From Caulobacterales bacterium (lineage in GTDB: Bacteria > Pseudomonadota > Alphaproteobacteria > Caulobacterales > Aquidulcibacteraceae): 64,000 bases of DNA. The stretch is taken from the NCBI GenBank assembly GCA_017303355.1, contig JAFLCU010000003.1, positions 1-64,000 of the forward strand. The letters run 5' to 3'. Position 1 is the first letter of the stretch, and every line of letters begins with the position of its first letter. The notes under the pieces were generated by a model. It saw only the letters and a list, made by a program, of their open reading frames with translations, did no database searches and was not told the DNA's origin. A program made the translations under genes and the position numbers. Below, in pieces: positions 27,772 through 36,960 of this stretch.

Positions 27772-27804
27772 TCGTAGCCGCACCGAGCGGCCCGCCCCCT
27801 GGGG
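27756..27804 (+). promoter_or_regulatory. Inverted repeat, possible leuA attenuator stem
   Basis: CCCCAGGG (27756-27763) pairs with CCCTGGGG (27797-27804); the left arm overlaps the last codons of the leucine-rich peptide. A smaller stem, GCCG…CGGC, lies in the loop and could compete. No T run follows, so if it works it would do so through rho or translation rather than as a simple terminator. Confidence 0.4.
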
Positions 27805-27848
27805 ATACCCCCTAGCCACCCACCGCAAACCCACGGGGCGCGCCGCTT

Positions 27849-29393
27849 ATGTCTGCCAAAACCAACGTACGAATTTTCGACACCACCATGCGCGACGGCG
27901 AGCAATCGCCAGGCGCGGCCATGACCTTGGCCGATAAGGTCGAGCTCGGCCGCCAGCTGGACGCGATGGGCGTCGACATTATCGAGGCCGGCTTTCCAGC
28001 AGCGTCGAATGGCGATTTCGAAGCAGTGCGCGCCGTCGGCGAAGTATTGGAAAACGCGGTGCTGTGCGGGCTCTCGCGCGCGGGCCCGAAAGATATCGAG
28101 CGCTGCGCCGAAGCGATCCGCTCCGCCGGGCGCCGGCGCATCCACACGTTCATCTCCACCTCGCCGATCCACCGCAAGCACAAGCTCAACATGGACGCCG
28201 AGCAGGTTTTGGACGCGATCACGGCGAGCGTGACGCTGGCGCGCAATTTCACCGACGATGTGGAATGGAGCGCCGAGGACGCCACACGTACGGAGCGCGA
28301 CTATCTGCGCCGGGCCGTCGAGGCCGCGATCCGCGCCGGCGCGAAGACGATCAATATTCCAGACACCGTCGGCTATTCATTCCCCGACGAATACCGCGCG
28401 GTGTTCGAGGATTTGATCGCCAATGTGCCGGGCGCCGATGCTGTGATCTTCTCGGCGCATTGCCATAATGATTTGGGGCTCGCGGTCGCCAATTCGATCG
28501 CGGCCGTGCAAGGCGGCGCACGCCAAATTGAGTGCGCGGTAAACGGTTTGGGCGAACGCGCTGGCAATGCAGCGCTGGAAGAGATCGTGATGGCGTTCAA
28601 GGTGCGCGGCGAAGCCCTGCCCTTCGAGACGCGCGTCGATGGCCCGCAATTGCTCCGCACGAGCCAGATGGTGTCGCGCATCACCGGCTTTCCGGTGCAA
28701 TTCAACAAGGCGATCGTCGGCAAGAACGCGTTCAGCCATGAAAGCGGCATCCACCAGGATGGCATGCTGAAGCATGCGCAGACCTACGAGATCATGCGGC
28801 CGGAGGATGTCGGCCAGGGCGCGACCAGCTTAGTGATGGGCAAGCTCTCGGGCCGTCACGCGTTCAAGAAGAAGCTCGAGGAATTGGGCTATTCGATCTC
28901 CGACAATGCGCTGGTCGATGCGTTCCAGCGCTTCAAGGAATTGTGCGACCGCAAGCGCCACGTGTTCGACGAGGATATCATCGCGCTAGTGGACGATCAG
29001 ATCTCGCACGCCGCCGATTCGATCCAAGTAGCGCGCTTGCGCGTTGTCGCGGGCACTGACGGGCCCCAGACGGCCGAGATCGATTTGAAGGTCGATGGCG
29101 AGCAGATTTGGAAGACCGCGCGCGGCAACGGACCGATCGACGCGATCTTCAACGCCATCAAAGAAGCAGCACCGCACGAAGCGCAGCTCGATCTCTATCA
29201 AGTGCACGCCGTCACCGAAGGCACCGACGCGCAGGCCAAAGTGAGCGTACGCCTCTCCTCCAACGGCCGCTCCGTATCAGGCACCGGCGCGGACGCGGAC
29301 ACGCTCGTGGCGAGCGCCAAAGCGTATGTCGCGGCGCTGAACCGGCTGCGCGGGCTTGGCAATCGCACCAACGCCCAACACAGCGCGGCCTAG
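27849..29393 (+). CDS. leuA: 2-isopropylmalate synthase
   Basis: First committed step of leucine synthesis, condensing acetyl-CoA with 2-oxoisovalerate. 514 aa with the catalytic TIM barrel (FDTTMRDGEQSPGAAM at 10-25; the metal HxH in FSAHCHNDLGLAVANS) and the C-terminal allosteric domain that binds leucine (DLYQVHAVTEGTDAQAKVSV). GKNAFSHESGIHQDG is also conserved. It is divergent from the D-threonine aldolase-like gene, and its stop overlaps that of the convergent peptidase gene. Confidence 0.97.
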   Translation: MSAKTNVRIFDTTMRDGEQSPGAAMTLADKVELGRQLDAMGVDIIEAGFPAASNGDFEAVRAVGEVLENAVLCGLSRAGPKDIERCAEAIRSAGRRRIHTFISTSPIHRKHKLNMDAEQVLDAITASVTLARNFTDDVEWSAEDATRTERDYLRRAVEAAIRAGAKTINIPDTVGYSFPDEYRAVFEDLIANVPGADAVIFSAHCHNDLGLAVANSIAAVQGGARQIECAVNGLGERAGNAALEEIVMAFKVRGEALPFETRVDGPQLLRTSQMVSRITGFPVQFNKAIVGKNAFSHESGIHQDGMLKHAQTYEIMRPEDVGQGATSLVMGKLSGRHAFKKKLEELGYSISDNALVDAFQRFKELCDRKRHVFDEDIIALVDDQISHAADSIQVARLRVVAGTDGPQTAEIDLKVDGEQIWKTARGNGPIDAIFNAIKEAAPHEAQLDLYQVHAVTEGTDAQAKVSVRLSSNGRSVSGTGADADTLVASAKAYVAALNRLRGLGNRTNAQHSAA

Positions 29394-31642
29394 TTCAGCG
29401 GCGTATCCGGAGCGCGGGTCACGCGGCTGAGCGTGAGCGTGGTGTCGCCGGTGTGTGCTGGCGTCAACGTGCCGGTGCGGACGCGGAGAAGCTCCGCGGC
29501 CGCTGGAGCTGCGCCGAGATATTGGCCTGTGACGAGCCATTCCTCCGGTGCGGCGTCAGCATCGACGACGATCTCCAACTCGGCGCCGTCGCACGATCTG
29601 CCGATGCAGGTGATGGAATAGAATTCGCCCGCCCTGCCGGTTTCGGCGAGTGAGGCTTCGGCGCCATTAATGCGCACGCGCGTGGGCGCGGCCTCCTTGG
29701 GGATGCGGAGCGTCAGCCGATAGGCGCCATTGGCGCTGTAGCGCAGGTGCAGCGTACGCGCTTCATCCGCCACGGTTTCACTGATGATGTCAGCGCGCGG
29801 CGCGGCGACGTTCTCCCAGGGCGCGGGTGCGCTCCATGCCGGCGCCTGATCTCCGGGCAGCGTGAGGCGCGGCTCGAAATCCGCGAGCGCCGCGATCTGA
29901 GGCGGCAACCCAGCGCGCGCTGGGCCCGCAAGGAAGCGCGCTTCCTGTGATGTCGTATCGACGAAATAGGTGATGTTGAGCGGCTGCGGCCGCGCACTGG
30001 AGGCCGACGGCAACAGCGCCGCGGCGACAATGCCGGCAAGCGCCACGCCGCCAAGCCCCGCGCTCGACCATGACCAGCGCGCGTTTTCGTGCAAGCGCGC
30101 GAGCGGGCCCCACCACGGCAACAGCGCGAGCGCGAAGAGCAATGTGCTGGCGAACGGATATTCGTAGCCCAGCGCCACCTCAACCAGCGCCAAGGCCGGC
30201 GCCCACAATAGCAGCGCAACGAGCCCCGCGAACAAGGCGCCGATGCGCGCGGCCAACGGCCAGCGCCAAGCGATCAGCGCGGCGAGCGCGAATACGAGCG
30301 CGGCCGGTGCGTAAAGGACTGACGAGCCAGGCAAAGCCAAAGCGCCCAGAAGTCCAAACAATGCGAACCACAGCATTGCGGCGGCTTCGATCAAGACGGG
30401 GCGCACGCCGCGCGCGACGAATGCGAGCGTCAGCGCCGCGCCAACGAAAGCGAGCGCCAATGTCCAGACGCGCGTGGCTTCCGGGTACGCGAACCAATAA
30501 GCGCCAGGCCGCAAGGCGCTGAGACCAAAGCCGATGCCGAAGGCCAGCGCGCCCGCAATCACGACGCCCGCGACGGGCGCGGCGAGCGCGCGCCAGCGCC
30601 CCTCGCCGCCCAGCGACCAGAAATAGCCAAGCGCGACAAGGCCGCTGAGACCAAGCGCGATGAAGCTCCAGAGTTGCGGCGCGCTGACGAAGGCGCGGCC
30701 GACAATGTCGCTAAACACGAACGAATCCGTGCTGCCTTGATCCGGCGCCTCGGCAAAGCCGCGCACAACGCCGAGTGCGCTATCGCCCATGTGCTGCAGG
30801 CTGTTGAGATCGACTGACGCCAGATTGTCTTGCGGCGTGTGATAGTTTGGCCAGCTGTCGAGCACGGCGATATTGATGATGTCGACGCCGTCGCGGCGCA
30901 GCACGCTGACATCGGTGGAATTCGGCAACAGCGCATAGACATCCGCCATCACGGAATTCGCCATCGGCCGCGCCGCGCCTTCGGCGTAAGCGCGGACGGC
31001 GTCGGCGTTGGGCTGGTTGGTTTCGAAGAAGACGGCAGGGCCGCTCGTGCCGCGCGCTTCGAGATTGACGATGGCCTCGACGCTTTCCATCGACGGATCT
31101 TGCGTGGCGAAGGCGTAGGCGCCCAGAAGCGCGGGCTCCTCGCCGTCGCTGATCAGGAAGATGATCCGGCGCGTAAGATCGGCGCGGCCGACGAAATGCC
31201 GCGCGATCTCCAGCCACGACGCCACGCCAATGCCGGCGTCGCTCGCGCCCGGGCCGGCCGGCACGCTGTCATAGTGCGCGGCGGCCAGAATGGCCGGCGC
31301 ATCGGCGGGGCCGACGCTGAAGATGACATTGCGCACGCGACCGCACAGCGCGACCGGCGCTTCGGGGTGCGGCAGGCAGGTAAAGTGCTCACGCACTTGC
31401 GACTCGACGCCCAGCGCCTCGATCTCGGCCAGCACACGCGCGCGCATGCCGTCGCTGGCGTCGCTATCCATCGGATGCGGTTCTTCGGGCGTGAGCAGCC
31501 GCTCCAGCCGCGCATAGGCGGCGCGGGCGTCGAACGCATCGGATGCGTTTTCAGTGCGCAAAGGCGCAGGCTGCACGAGCGCGCCCGCGCTCATGAAGGC
31601 AAGCGCCAATAGTCCAATCAGCGCCCAAGCTCTCCACCCCAT
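29390..31642 (-). CDS. Membrane-anchored M28-family metallopeptidase
   Basis: 750 aa. One N-terminal membrane anchor, then an M28 zinc aminopeptidase domain at about 40-310: H123 and D125 in AAHYDSVPAGPG, bridging D135, catalytic E168-E169 in DGEEPALLGA, E195 in NLEARG, and H268 in NYHTPQDN. About eight membrane helices follow (320-560), then a C-terminal beta-rich domain. This architecture resembles ER metallopeptidase 1 (Fxna) rather than soluble M28 enzymes. Its active site should face the periplasm. The stop overlaps the leuA stop (CTAG). Confidence 0.9.
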   Translation of the reverse strand: MGWRAWALIGLLALAFMSAGALVQPAPLRTENASDAFDARAAYARLERLLTPEEPHPMDSDASDGMRARVLAEIEALGVESQVREHFTCLPHPEAPVALCGRVRNVIFSVGPADAPAILAAAHYDSVPAGPGASDAGIGVASWLEIARHFVGRADLTRRIIFLISDGEEPALLGAYAFATQDPSMESVEAIVNLEARGTSGPAVFFETNQPNADAVRAYAEGAARPMANSVMADVYALLPNSTDVSVLRRDGVDIINIAVLDSWPNYHTPQDNLASVDLNSLQHMGDSALGVVRGFAEAPDQGSTDSFVFSDIVGRAFVSAPQLWSFIALGLSGLVALGYFWSLGGEGRWRALAAPVAGVVIAGALAFGIGFGLSALRPGAYWFAYPEATRVWTLALAFVGAALTLAFVARGVRPVLIEAAAMLWFALFGLLGALALPGSSVLYAPAALVFALAALIAWRWPLAARIGALFAGLVALLLWAPALALVEVALGYEYPFASTLLFALALLPWWGPLARLHENARWSWSSAGLGGVALAGIVAAALLPSASSARPQPLNITYFVDTTSQEARFLAGPARAGLPPQIAALADFEPRLTLPGDQAPAWSAPAPWENVAAPRADIISETVADEARTLHLRYSANGAYRLTLRIPKEAAPTRVRINGAEASLAETGRAGEFYSITCIGRSCDGAELEIVVDADAAPEEWLVTGQYLGAAPAAAELLRVRTGTLTPAHTGDTTLTLSRVTRAPDTPLN

Positions 31643-31695
31643 GCCATCCCCCTATGCGGCCCGGGTAGCGGACTATCACATCCGCGCGCGCAAAA

Positions 31696-32016
31696 TCAGC
31701 TGGAACTGGACAACTTCATCATGATGACGCCGGAGACGATGAAGAGCGCCGCGAAGACACGCATGGGCGTCAGCGCCTCTCCGAGCACGACCACGCCGAT
31801 CGCGAACGCACCCACGGCGCCGACGCCTGTCCAGATCGTGTAAGCCGTCCCCAGCGGCAGCGTTTTGAGCGAGGCGGCGAGCAGCGCGAAACTGCCGATC
31901 ATGGCCACAATGGTGATGGCGGTTGGCCCCAGCAACGAGAAGCCGTCCGATCGCTTCATGAAATACGCCCATGCGATCTCAAGCATGCTGGCGCAGAACA
32001 ATAGAACCCAAGCCAT
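31696..32016 (-). CDS. gdx: SMR-family guanidinium exporter (Gdx/SugE type)
   Basis: Dimeric four-helix exporter that swaps guanidinium for protons. The ATG at 32014-32016 gives 106 aa, with GGAGG at 32022-32026. The essential glutamate is E13 in SMLEIAWAYFMK. LPLGTAYTIWTGVGAVGAF and LGEALTPMRVFAALFIVSG match the Gdx/SugE subtype rather than polyspecific EmrE. The guanidine-II riboswitch immediately upstream supports guanidinium as substrate. Longer in-frame starts read through the riboswitch and are rejected. Confidence 0.93.
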   Translation of the reverse strand: MAWVLLFCASMLEIAWAYFMKRSDGFSLLGPTAITIVAMIGSFALLAASLKTLPLGTAYTIWTGVGAVGAFAIGVVVLGEALTPMRVFAALFIVSGVIMMKLSSSS

Positions 32017-32031
32017 TTTGGCCTCCGTCGA

Positions 32032-32080
32032 GGCCAGGCCGTCCTGGAAATGTGAGATAAGCGGAGGTCGTCCCCCACGG
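32032..32080 (-). promoter_or_regulatory. Guanidine-II (mini-ykkC) riboswitch
   Basis: On the minus strand two hairpins carry the diagnostic ACGR tetraloops. The first is GTGGGGG-ACGA-CCTCCGC (32061-32078, two G-U pairs); the second is CCAGG-ACGG-CCTGG (32034-32047). They are joined by about 13-15 bases and end 17 bases before the gdx start. The CCTCC strand of the first hairpin is complementary to the Shine-Dalgarno GGAGG, which suggests that ligand binding locks the hairpins and frees the ribosome site. Confidence 0.85.
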
Positions 32081-32248
32081 GCCGCGCTGATGGCGCACCG
32101 CTCATATGGCGCATTCGCGTGCAAAATCAAAGCCCGCCCGGCAGCGACCGAATATCTCGCCCGAGGCACGCGAATCCACGCCGCTAACGAATTCTCCTCA
32201 GGCGCCCTCGTCGCGTAGATTAAACTCTCGCAATTGCCAGCGCATCGG

Positions 32249-32274
32249 GCAACTTCCGCGGCGCCTCCCTCGTT
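32249..32274 (+). promoter_or_regulatory. Candidate EcfG-type promoter of the glycosyltransferase gene
   Basis: GCAAC (32249-32253), 17 bases, then CGTT (32271-32274). This differs from the GGAAC-N16/17-CGTT stress-sigma consensus by one base. It lies 16-70 bp before the possible starts of the downstream gene. Weaker than the two exact matches at 37461 and 38860. Confidence 0.4.
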
Positions 32275-32344
32275 CATCTTCACTTGAAGCATGGAGCACG
32301 CGATGGGCGGCGCAGCACACCTACCACTCAAGGACGGGCGCCGC

Positions 32345-33445
32345 ATGCGCATAGCCCAAATCGCGCCGCTCGCTGAAAGCTGCCCGCCACGGCTCTATGG
32401 CGGAACCGAACGCGTCGTCTCCTATCTGACAGAGGAACTCGTCGCGCAGGGGCATGAGGTTACGCTCTTCGCCAGCGGCGATTCCATCACGTCCGCCGAG
32501 CTTGCCGCGTGTTCCGAGCGCGCCTTACGTCTCAGCGAAGACGTGCGCGATGCGCTACCGCACCACATGATCATGCTGGAGAAGGTCATGCGGCGGGCGC
32601 ACGAATTCGACGTGCTGCATTTCCATATCGATTTGATGCATGCGCCAGTCGTGCGCGACTTTGCGCAACGCACGCTTACGACATTGCATGGCCGCCTCGA
32701 TTTGCCAGACCTGCCGCCCTTTTTCCGCACATTTTCACGCCTGCCCCTCGTATCGATCTCCGATTTCCAGCGCCGACCGCTGCCGCCCGTGAATTGGGCG
32801 GCGACGATCTATCACGGCCTGCCGAGCAACACGCTGACATTCAACGCCGGCAAACGCGAAGACTACCTCGCCTTCCTCGGCCGGATTTCACCGGAGAAGC
32901 GGCCGGACCGCGCCATCGAGATCGCGGCCAAATCCGGCATGCGTCTGAAGATAGCCGCTAAAATCGATCGCGCCGACCAAGCCTATTGGGACGAACGCAT
33001 CGCCCCGCTCATCCGCGCGCATGCAAATGTTGAGTATATCGGCGAGATAAATGAGCAGGAAAAAAGCGCGTTTCTTGGAAACGCCCACGCACTGCTATTC
33101 CCGATCGACTGGGACGAGCCGTTCGGTCTGGTGATGATCGAGGCGATGGCGTGCGGTACGCCAGTGATCGCTTATGGCCGAGGCTCGGTTCCCGAGATCA
33201 TTGATCATGGGCAGAGCGGCTTCATCGTTTCCAGCATCGACGGAGCGGTTCGCGCCGTGGCCGCGGTTCCACTTCTCGATCGCGCCCGTGTGCGCCATAT
33301 TTTCGAGCGCCGGTTTACGGTAGAACGCATGACGCGCGACTACGTTGATCTTTACCGACGCCAGATCGCCGCGCATGCCATTGGCGACCTTCCAGCCGCG
33401 TCCGCGCCGATCGCTTCAGCACAAGGCGCGGCGCTGGCGGTGTGA
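32345..33445 (+). CDS. Glycosyltransferase family 4
   Basis: GT-B fold transferase, 366 aa from the ATG at 32345 (MRIAQIAPLAESCPPRLYGG). An ATG at 32291 would add 18 residues before the usual first strand. The GGTERVVSYL N-terminal loop, LAFLGRISPEKRPDRAIE, and the C-terminal donor-binding EPFGLVMIEAMACGTPVIA are all present. Next to a glycogen-debranching-type gene 18 bp downstream, so it probably builds or remodels an alpha-glucan or a stress-related sugar. Acceptor unknown. Confidence 0.9.
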   Translation: MRIAQIAPLAESCPPRLYGGTERVVSYLTEELVAQGHEVTLFASGDSITSAELAACSERALRLSEDVRDALPHHMIMLEKVMRRAHEFDVLHFHIDLMHAPVVRDFAQRTLTTLHGRLDLPDLPPFFRTFSRLPLVSISDFQRRPLPPVNWAATIYHGLPSNTLTFNAGKREDYLAFLGRISPEKRPDRAIEIAAKSGMRLKIAAKIDRADQAYWDERIAPLIRAHANVEYIGEINEQEKSAFLGNAHALLFPIDWDEPFGLVMIEAMACGTPVIAYGRGSVPEIIDHGQSGFIVSSIDGAVRAVAAVPLLDRARVRHIFERRFTVERMTRDYVDLYRRQIAAHAIGDLPAASAPIASAQGAALAV

Positions 33446-33463
33446 TTCTGGAGTTTCGCCGGC

Positions 33464-35653
33464 ATGGACACGGCCGCGCCAGCACCATCATCACCTGATC
33501 GCGTCGACCTTGACGCGCTCGATGTCCCGGCCGAGGCCTCGCTTGAGGAGCAGAAGCCCCGCTCCATGAAGCATGGCGACACGTTCGCCGTGTTTGACAA
33601 CAATGGCGACATTCTGAGCGGTGACGGCAGCCCGGAAGGCCTCTATCACGCCGACACCCGCCATCTTTCGCACTTGCGCGTCACACTCGACGGCCGCCGG
33701 CCCATGGTGCTGCGCTCGACGATGCGCGACGACAATTCCGCGCTTTTATGTGATCTCACCAATACGGACTTTCACGACAGCGCCGGCCGCGTGCTGCTGA
33801 AACATAGTCGTCTGCACATGCGCCGCGTGCGCGTTCTGTGGAATGGCGCGGCTTGTGAGCGGCTATCGATCCGCAATTTCGATAGTACGCCTGTGCAGGT
33901 CGCGATATCGGTCAGCTTTGCCGCGGACTTCGCCGACATTTTCGAGGTACGCGGCGCGACACGGCCGGCGCGCGGCGAAACCGCGATGGCGAAGCTGGAC
34001 GCGTGCAGCGTCAGGCTCTCCTACACCGGCCTCGACAAGCTGTTGCGCGAAACACTGATCCGCTTCGATCCCGAACCAGCGCAACTCAATGTGCACCGCG
34101 CCGATTATAAGCTTACATTGCAGCCCGGCGAGACCAAAGTTCTATTCATGGACTTCACCTGCGACGCGCTGCTGTCGCGCCCCACGCCGCGTGACGGCTT
34201 CTTCCACGCCTATATGAGCGCGCGGCGCGCGCGGCGCGACAACATCACGCGCGCGGCCTCGATCTCGACCTCCAACGATCATCTCAACGAAGTGCTCGAA
34301 CGCAGCGTTTCCGATCTCTACATGCTTTGCACGCAAACGCCGCAAGGGCTCTATCCCTATGCGGGGCTGCCCTGGTTCAGCACGGTGTTCGGCCGCGACG
34401 CGTTGATCACGGCGCTGCAGACGCTTTGGTTTGATCCGGAGATCGCGAAGGGTGTTCTGCTCTACCTCGCCGCCAATCAAGCCGATGTGATTGATCGCGC
34501 GTCAGACGCCGAGCCTGGTAAAATCCTCCACGAAGTTCGCCACAGCGAGATGGCGCAATTGGGCGAGGTGCCGTTTCGCCGCTATTATGGCAGCGTGGAT
34601 TCAACGCCGCTATTCGTCATGCTCGCCGGCGCCTATCTTGAACGAACTGACGATGTCGAAACGATTCAAAAGCTTGCGCCGCACGTCGACCGCGCGCTCG
34701 CATGGATCGAAGAATACGGCGACCGCGACCGTGACGGTTTCGTCGAATATCACCGCCAAACCGAGACTGGCCTCTCCAATCAGGGCTGGAAGGATAGTTA
34801 CGATTCGATTTTCCATGAGAACGGCGTGCTCGCGTGCTCGCCGATCGCATTGGTCGAAGTTCAGGCATATGTCTATGCGGCCTGGAACGCGGCCGCGCAA
34901 ATCGCCAAGCGGCTTGGCGACGAAGAACGCGCCCGTGTGCTGGATATCCGCGCGGAAGCTTTCCGCCGCCGCTTTGACACACACTTCTACGACGCCGACC
35001 TTGGCAGCTATGTACTGGCCCTTGATGCCTCCAAGACACCTTGCCGCGTGCGCAGCTCCAACGCAGGCCACGTTCTGCTCTCTGGACTTGCGCTGCCGGA
35101 ACGCGCCGCTGGCGTCGCCAATACTCTGATGAGTTCCTTCACGGGCTTCGGCGTGCGCACAATCTCCGCGTCCGAGGCGCGCTACAATCCAATGTCGTAT
35201 CACAACGGTTCAATTTGGCCGCACGACAACGCACTGATCGCGGCGGGCCTCGCACGTTACGGGTATCGCGATGAAGCTGGCCGTATTTTCGCCGGCTTGT
35301 TCGACGCCGCCAATTATATGGACATGCGCCGCCTGCCCGAACTCTTCTGCGGCTTTCCGCGTCAGCGCGGCGCGGGCCCGGTCTTCTACCCAGTCGCGTG
35401 CTCGCCCCAGGCATGGGCCGCCGCGGCGCCTCTGCTGCTGCTTCAAGCCTGCATCGGACTTTCATTCGCGCCGCGCGACAAGCGGATCATGTTTGACCGC
35501 CCGCACCTTCCCGCGTTCCTGAACGAACTCCTGTTACGCAATCTTACCGTCGCCGGAGAAAGCGCCGACGTGATGCTGCGCCGCTCGGATCATTCTGTAT
35601 CAGTCGAGGTTCTACAACGCACGCGCGATTGCAGCGTTGTGACTCTGGCCTAA
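33464..35653 (+). CDS. Amylo-alpha-1,6-glucosidase (glycogen debranching type)
   Basis: 729 aa. The N-terminal beta domain (about 30-260, KHGDTFAVFDNNGDILSGDG…LYHADTRHLSHL) is typical of bacterial GDE-like proteins. The C-terminal (alpha/alpha)6 barrel has GLPWFSTVFGRDALITALQ, the QGWKDSYDSIFHENG acidic region and NGSIWPHDNALIA. It hydrolyses alpha-1,6 branch points or a related alpha-glucoside. Co-directional with the GT4 gene; the pair recurs in stress loci of many proteobacteria. Confidence 0.92.
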   Translation: MDTAAPAPSSPDRVDLDALDVPAEASLEEQKPRSMKHGDTFAVFDNNGDILSGDGSPEGLYHADTRHLSHLRVTLDGRRPMVLRSTMRDDNSALLCDLTNTDFHDSAGRVLLKHSRLHMRRVRVLWNGAACERLSIRNFDSTPVQVAISVSFAADFADIFEVRGATRPARGETAMAKLDACSVRLSYTGLDKLLRETLIRFDPEPAQLNVHRADYKLTLQPGETKVLFMDFTCDALLSRPTPRDGFFHAYMSARRARRDNITRAASISTSNDHLNEVLERSVSDLYMLCTQTPQGLYPYAGLPWFSTVFGRDALITALQTLWFDPEIAKGVLLYLAANQADVIDRASDAEPGKILHEVRHSEMAQLGEVPFRRYYGSVDSTPLFVMLAGAYLERTDDVETIQKLAPHVDRALAWIEEYGDRDRDGFVEYHRQTETGLSNQGWKDSYDSIFHENGVLACSPIALVEVQAYVYAAWNAAAQIAKRLGDEERARVLDIRAEAFRRRFDTHFYDADLGSYVLALDASKTPCRVRSSNAGHVLLSGLALPERAAGVANTLMSSFTGFGVRTISASEARYNPMSYHNGSIWPHDNALIAAGLARYGYRDEAGRIFAGLFDAANYMDMRRLPELFCGFPRQRGAGPVFYPVACSPQAWAAAAPLLLLQACIGLSFAPRDKRIMFDRPHLPAFLNELLLRNLTVAGESADVMLRRSDHSVSVEVLQRTRDCSVVTLA

Positions 35654-35693
35654 GTCTCCGCTGATGCGGCCGCTCATCGCGGTGGTTACAAAG

Positions 35694-35718
35694 GCGGCCC
35701 GACCGAAGGCCGGGCCGC
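35694..35718. terminator. GC-rich hairpin between convergent genes
   Basis: GCGGCCCG (35694-35701), a 9-base loop, then CGGGCCGC (35711-35718). It lies between the debranching enzyme gene and the convergent DUF3618 gene. No T run follows on either strand, so it is a weak or rho-assisted terminator at best. Confidence 0.5.
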
Positions 35719-35743
35719 GAGGTCATGGCACGAGGATCAATCT

Positions 35744-36571
35744 CTAATGAACGGCGCGCTCGATACGATCGCCGGCGGCTTCGGCCCCACGTTCGACGCG
35801 ATCCGCCACGGCGTTTGCGCCGCGTTCCGCGAGATCAGCGCCTTTGCGGAGCGCCGTGTCGGCGACGTCGTGAAGCGCTTCGCGCTCCTGGCGGCTAAGC
35901 GGTGTCGCACTGCCGATCAAGGCGCCCACCGCCAACGCGATGGCGCCAGCGGCGAGCGGGGTATGCTCATAGAAATCCTCCGCGCCATGCTTTGCGGCGG
36001 CCGCGCGTTGCCCCAGACGTTCCACCTGGTGGGCAGCCGCGGCTTTCGTGTTTGACAGCGCCCGCGACACGCGCAAGCGCGCGGACTCGCCAGCCTGCTT
36101 AGCCGCGTCGACGGCGCGGGAAACACGCGCTTTGAAATCATGCATTGCCTCGTCCGCGGCCTGCTTCAGATCAAGCGCACGCGCATAAGCGCCGTGAACA
36201 CGCTCATTCCACGCGTCGTCCGACTCATTTGTCTCGCGTGGGGTTGACCAGCGCGCTTCTTCGAGCGCGCGATAGCGACGCTCGGCGTGCCAGTCCTCAT
36301 GATCAATCTGCGCGCCGGACGAAGACACGCCGCCACGATTGAGCAGCAACATGCCCACGCCCGCCGCAATGAGCAGTGTCGGCATGGGATTGTCTTTCAC
36401 TTGCCGGCCAAGTTTGCCGGCGAACTCGCCCGCCTGGCCTTGCGCGAGGCCCAATACCTCATCAAGCATTTGGCCCGGTGAGAGCTTGTGCCCGAGGGCG
36501 GAGAGCGTGTCGTTCAGGCGATGACGCGATTCGTTGATGTCGGATTCAATGCGGTCGGTTTCCATGCTCAT
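35744..36571 (-). CDS. DUF3618 stress protein
   Basis: 275 aa. The N-terminal IESDINESRHRLNDTLSALGHKL is the DUF3618 signature, followed by one short membrane helix (PTLLIAAGVGMLLLNRG), a long alanine-rich helical region and a second hydrophobic helix (AAGAIALAVGALIGSATP). Last gene of a three-gene operon with the holin-like gene and the gene starting at 37433, and overlaps the former by 4 nt. Such trios are commonly in the general stress regulon of alphaproteobacteria; they probably act at the inner membrane. Confidence 0.88.
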   Translation of the reverse strand: MSMETDRIESDINESRHRLNDTLSALGHKLSPGQMLDEVLGLAQGQAGEFAGKLGRQVKDNPMPTLLIAAGVGMLLLNRGGVSSSGAQIDHEDWHAERRYRALEEARWSTPRETNESDDAWNERVHGAYARALDLKQAADEAMHDFKARVSRAVDAAKQAGESARLRVSRALSNTKAAAAHQVERLGQRAAAAKHGAEDFYEHTPLAAGAIALAVGALIGSATPLSRQEREALHDVADTALRKGADLAERGANAVADRVERGAEAAGDRIERAVH

Positions 36572-36960
36572 GGCGTGATATTCTCCTTGATGAGACGCAG
36601 GTCAGCGGCAACCTGTTGTTGGGTGCGCGGCATCGACACGGCGTCGACGGACGCGGCCTTGAGGCCTGTTTTGATAAGAATGTAGGCTATGCCTCCGCCA
36701 AGAACCGCGCCCACCAATGCAGCCGCCCACATCGGCATGATTTCACCGAGCGCATAAGCCAATGCGAAAAGGCCCAGAGTGACAGCCGCGCCCGCGAGCG
36801 CTACGCCCAGCGTGGCGCGGACAATGCCGCCCCCCATTTGGCGTACGTTCTCCAATGCTTCGGCCCGGGCCAGGCGCACCTCGTGCCGAAAGAGATCGCT
36901 CACCTGGGAAGCAAGATCCGCTGTCAGTTGCGGGAGTGTGCGTTCAGCTTGCATGCTCAC
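36568..36960 (-). CDS. Phage-holin-like (DUF1469) inner-membrane protein
   Basis: 130 aa with an amphipathic N-terminal helix (LTADLASQVSDLFRHEVRLARAEAL) followed by two membrane helices at about 50-75 and 80-105. This is the Phage_holin_3_6/DUF1469 family, which is chromosomal and not a phage lysis gene. It overlaps both neighbours by 4 nt, so the three products are made together. Confidence 0.9.
   Translation of the reverse strand: MSMQAERTLPQLTADLASQVSDLFRHEVRLARAEALENVRQMGGGIVRATLGVALAGAAVTLGLFALAYALGEIMPMWAAALVGAVLGGGIAYILIKTGLKAASVDAVSMPRTQQQVAADLRLIKENITP

Noticed and set aside
27519..28181. 220-codon frame on the minus strand across the leuA start
   Set aside because: It is antisense to leuA with an implausible composition and no ribosome site.
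36568..36960. Phage holin as evidence of a prophage
   Set aside because: The holin-like DUF1469 family is chromosomal and here lies in a stress operon with an EcfG promoter. No other phage gene is nearby.
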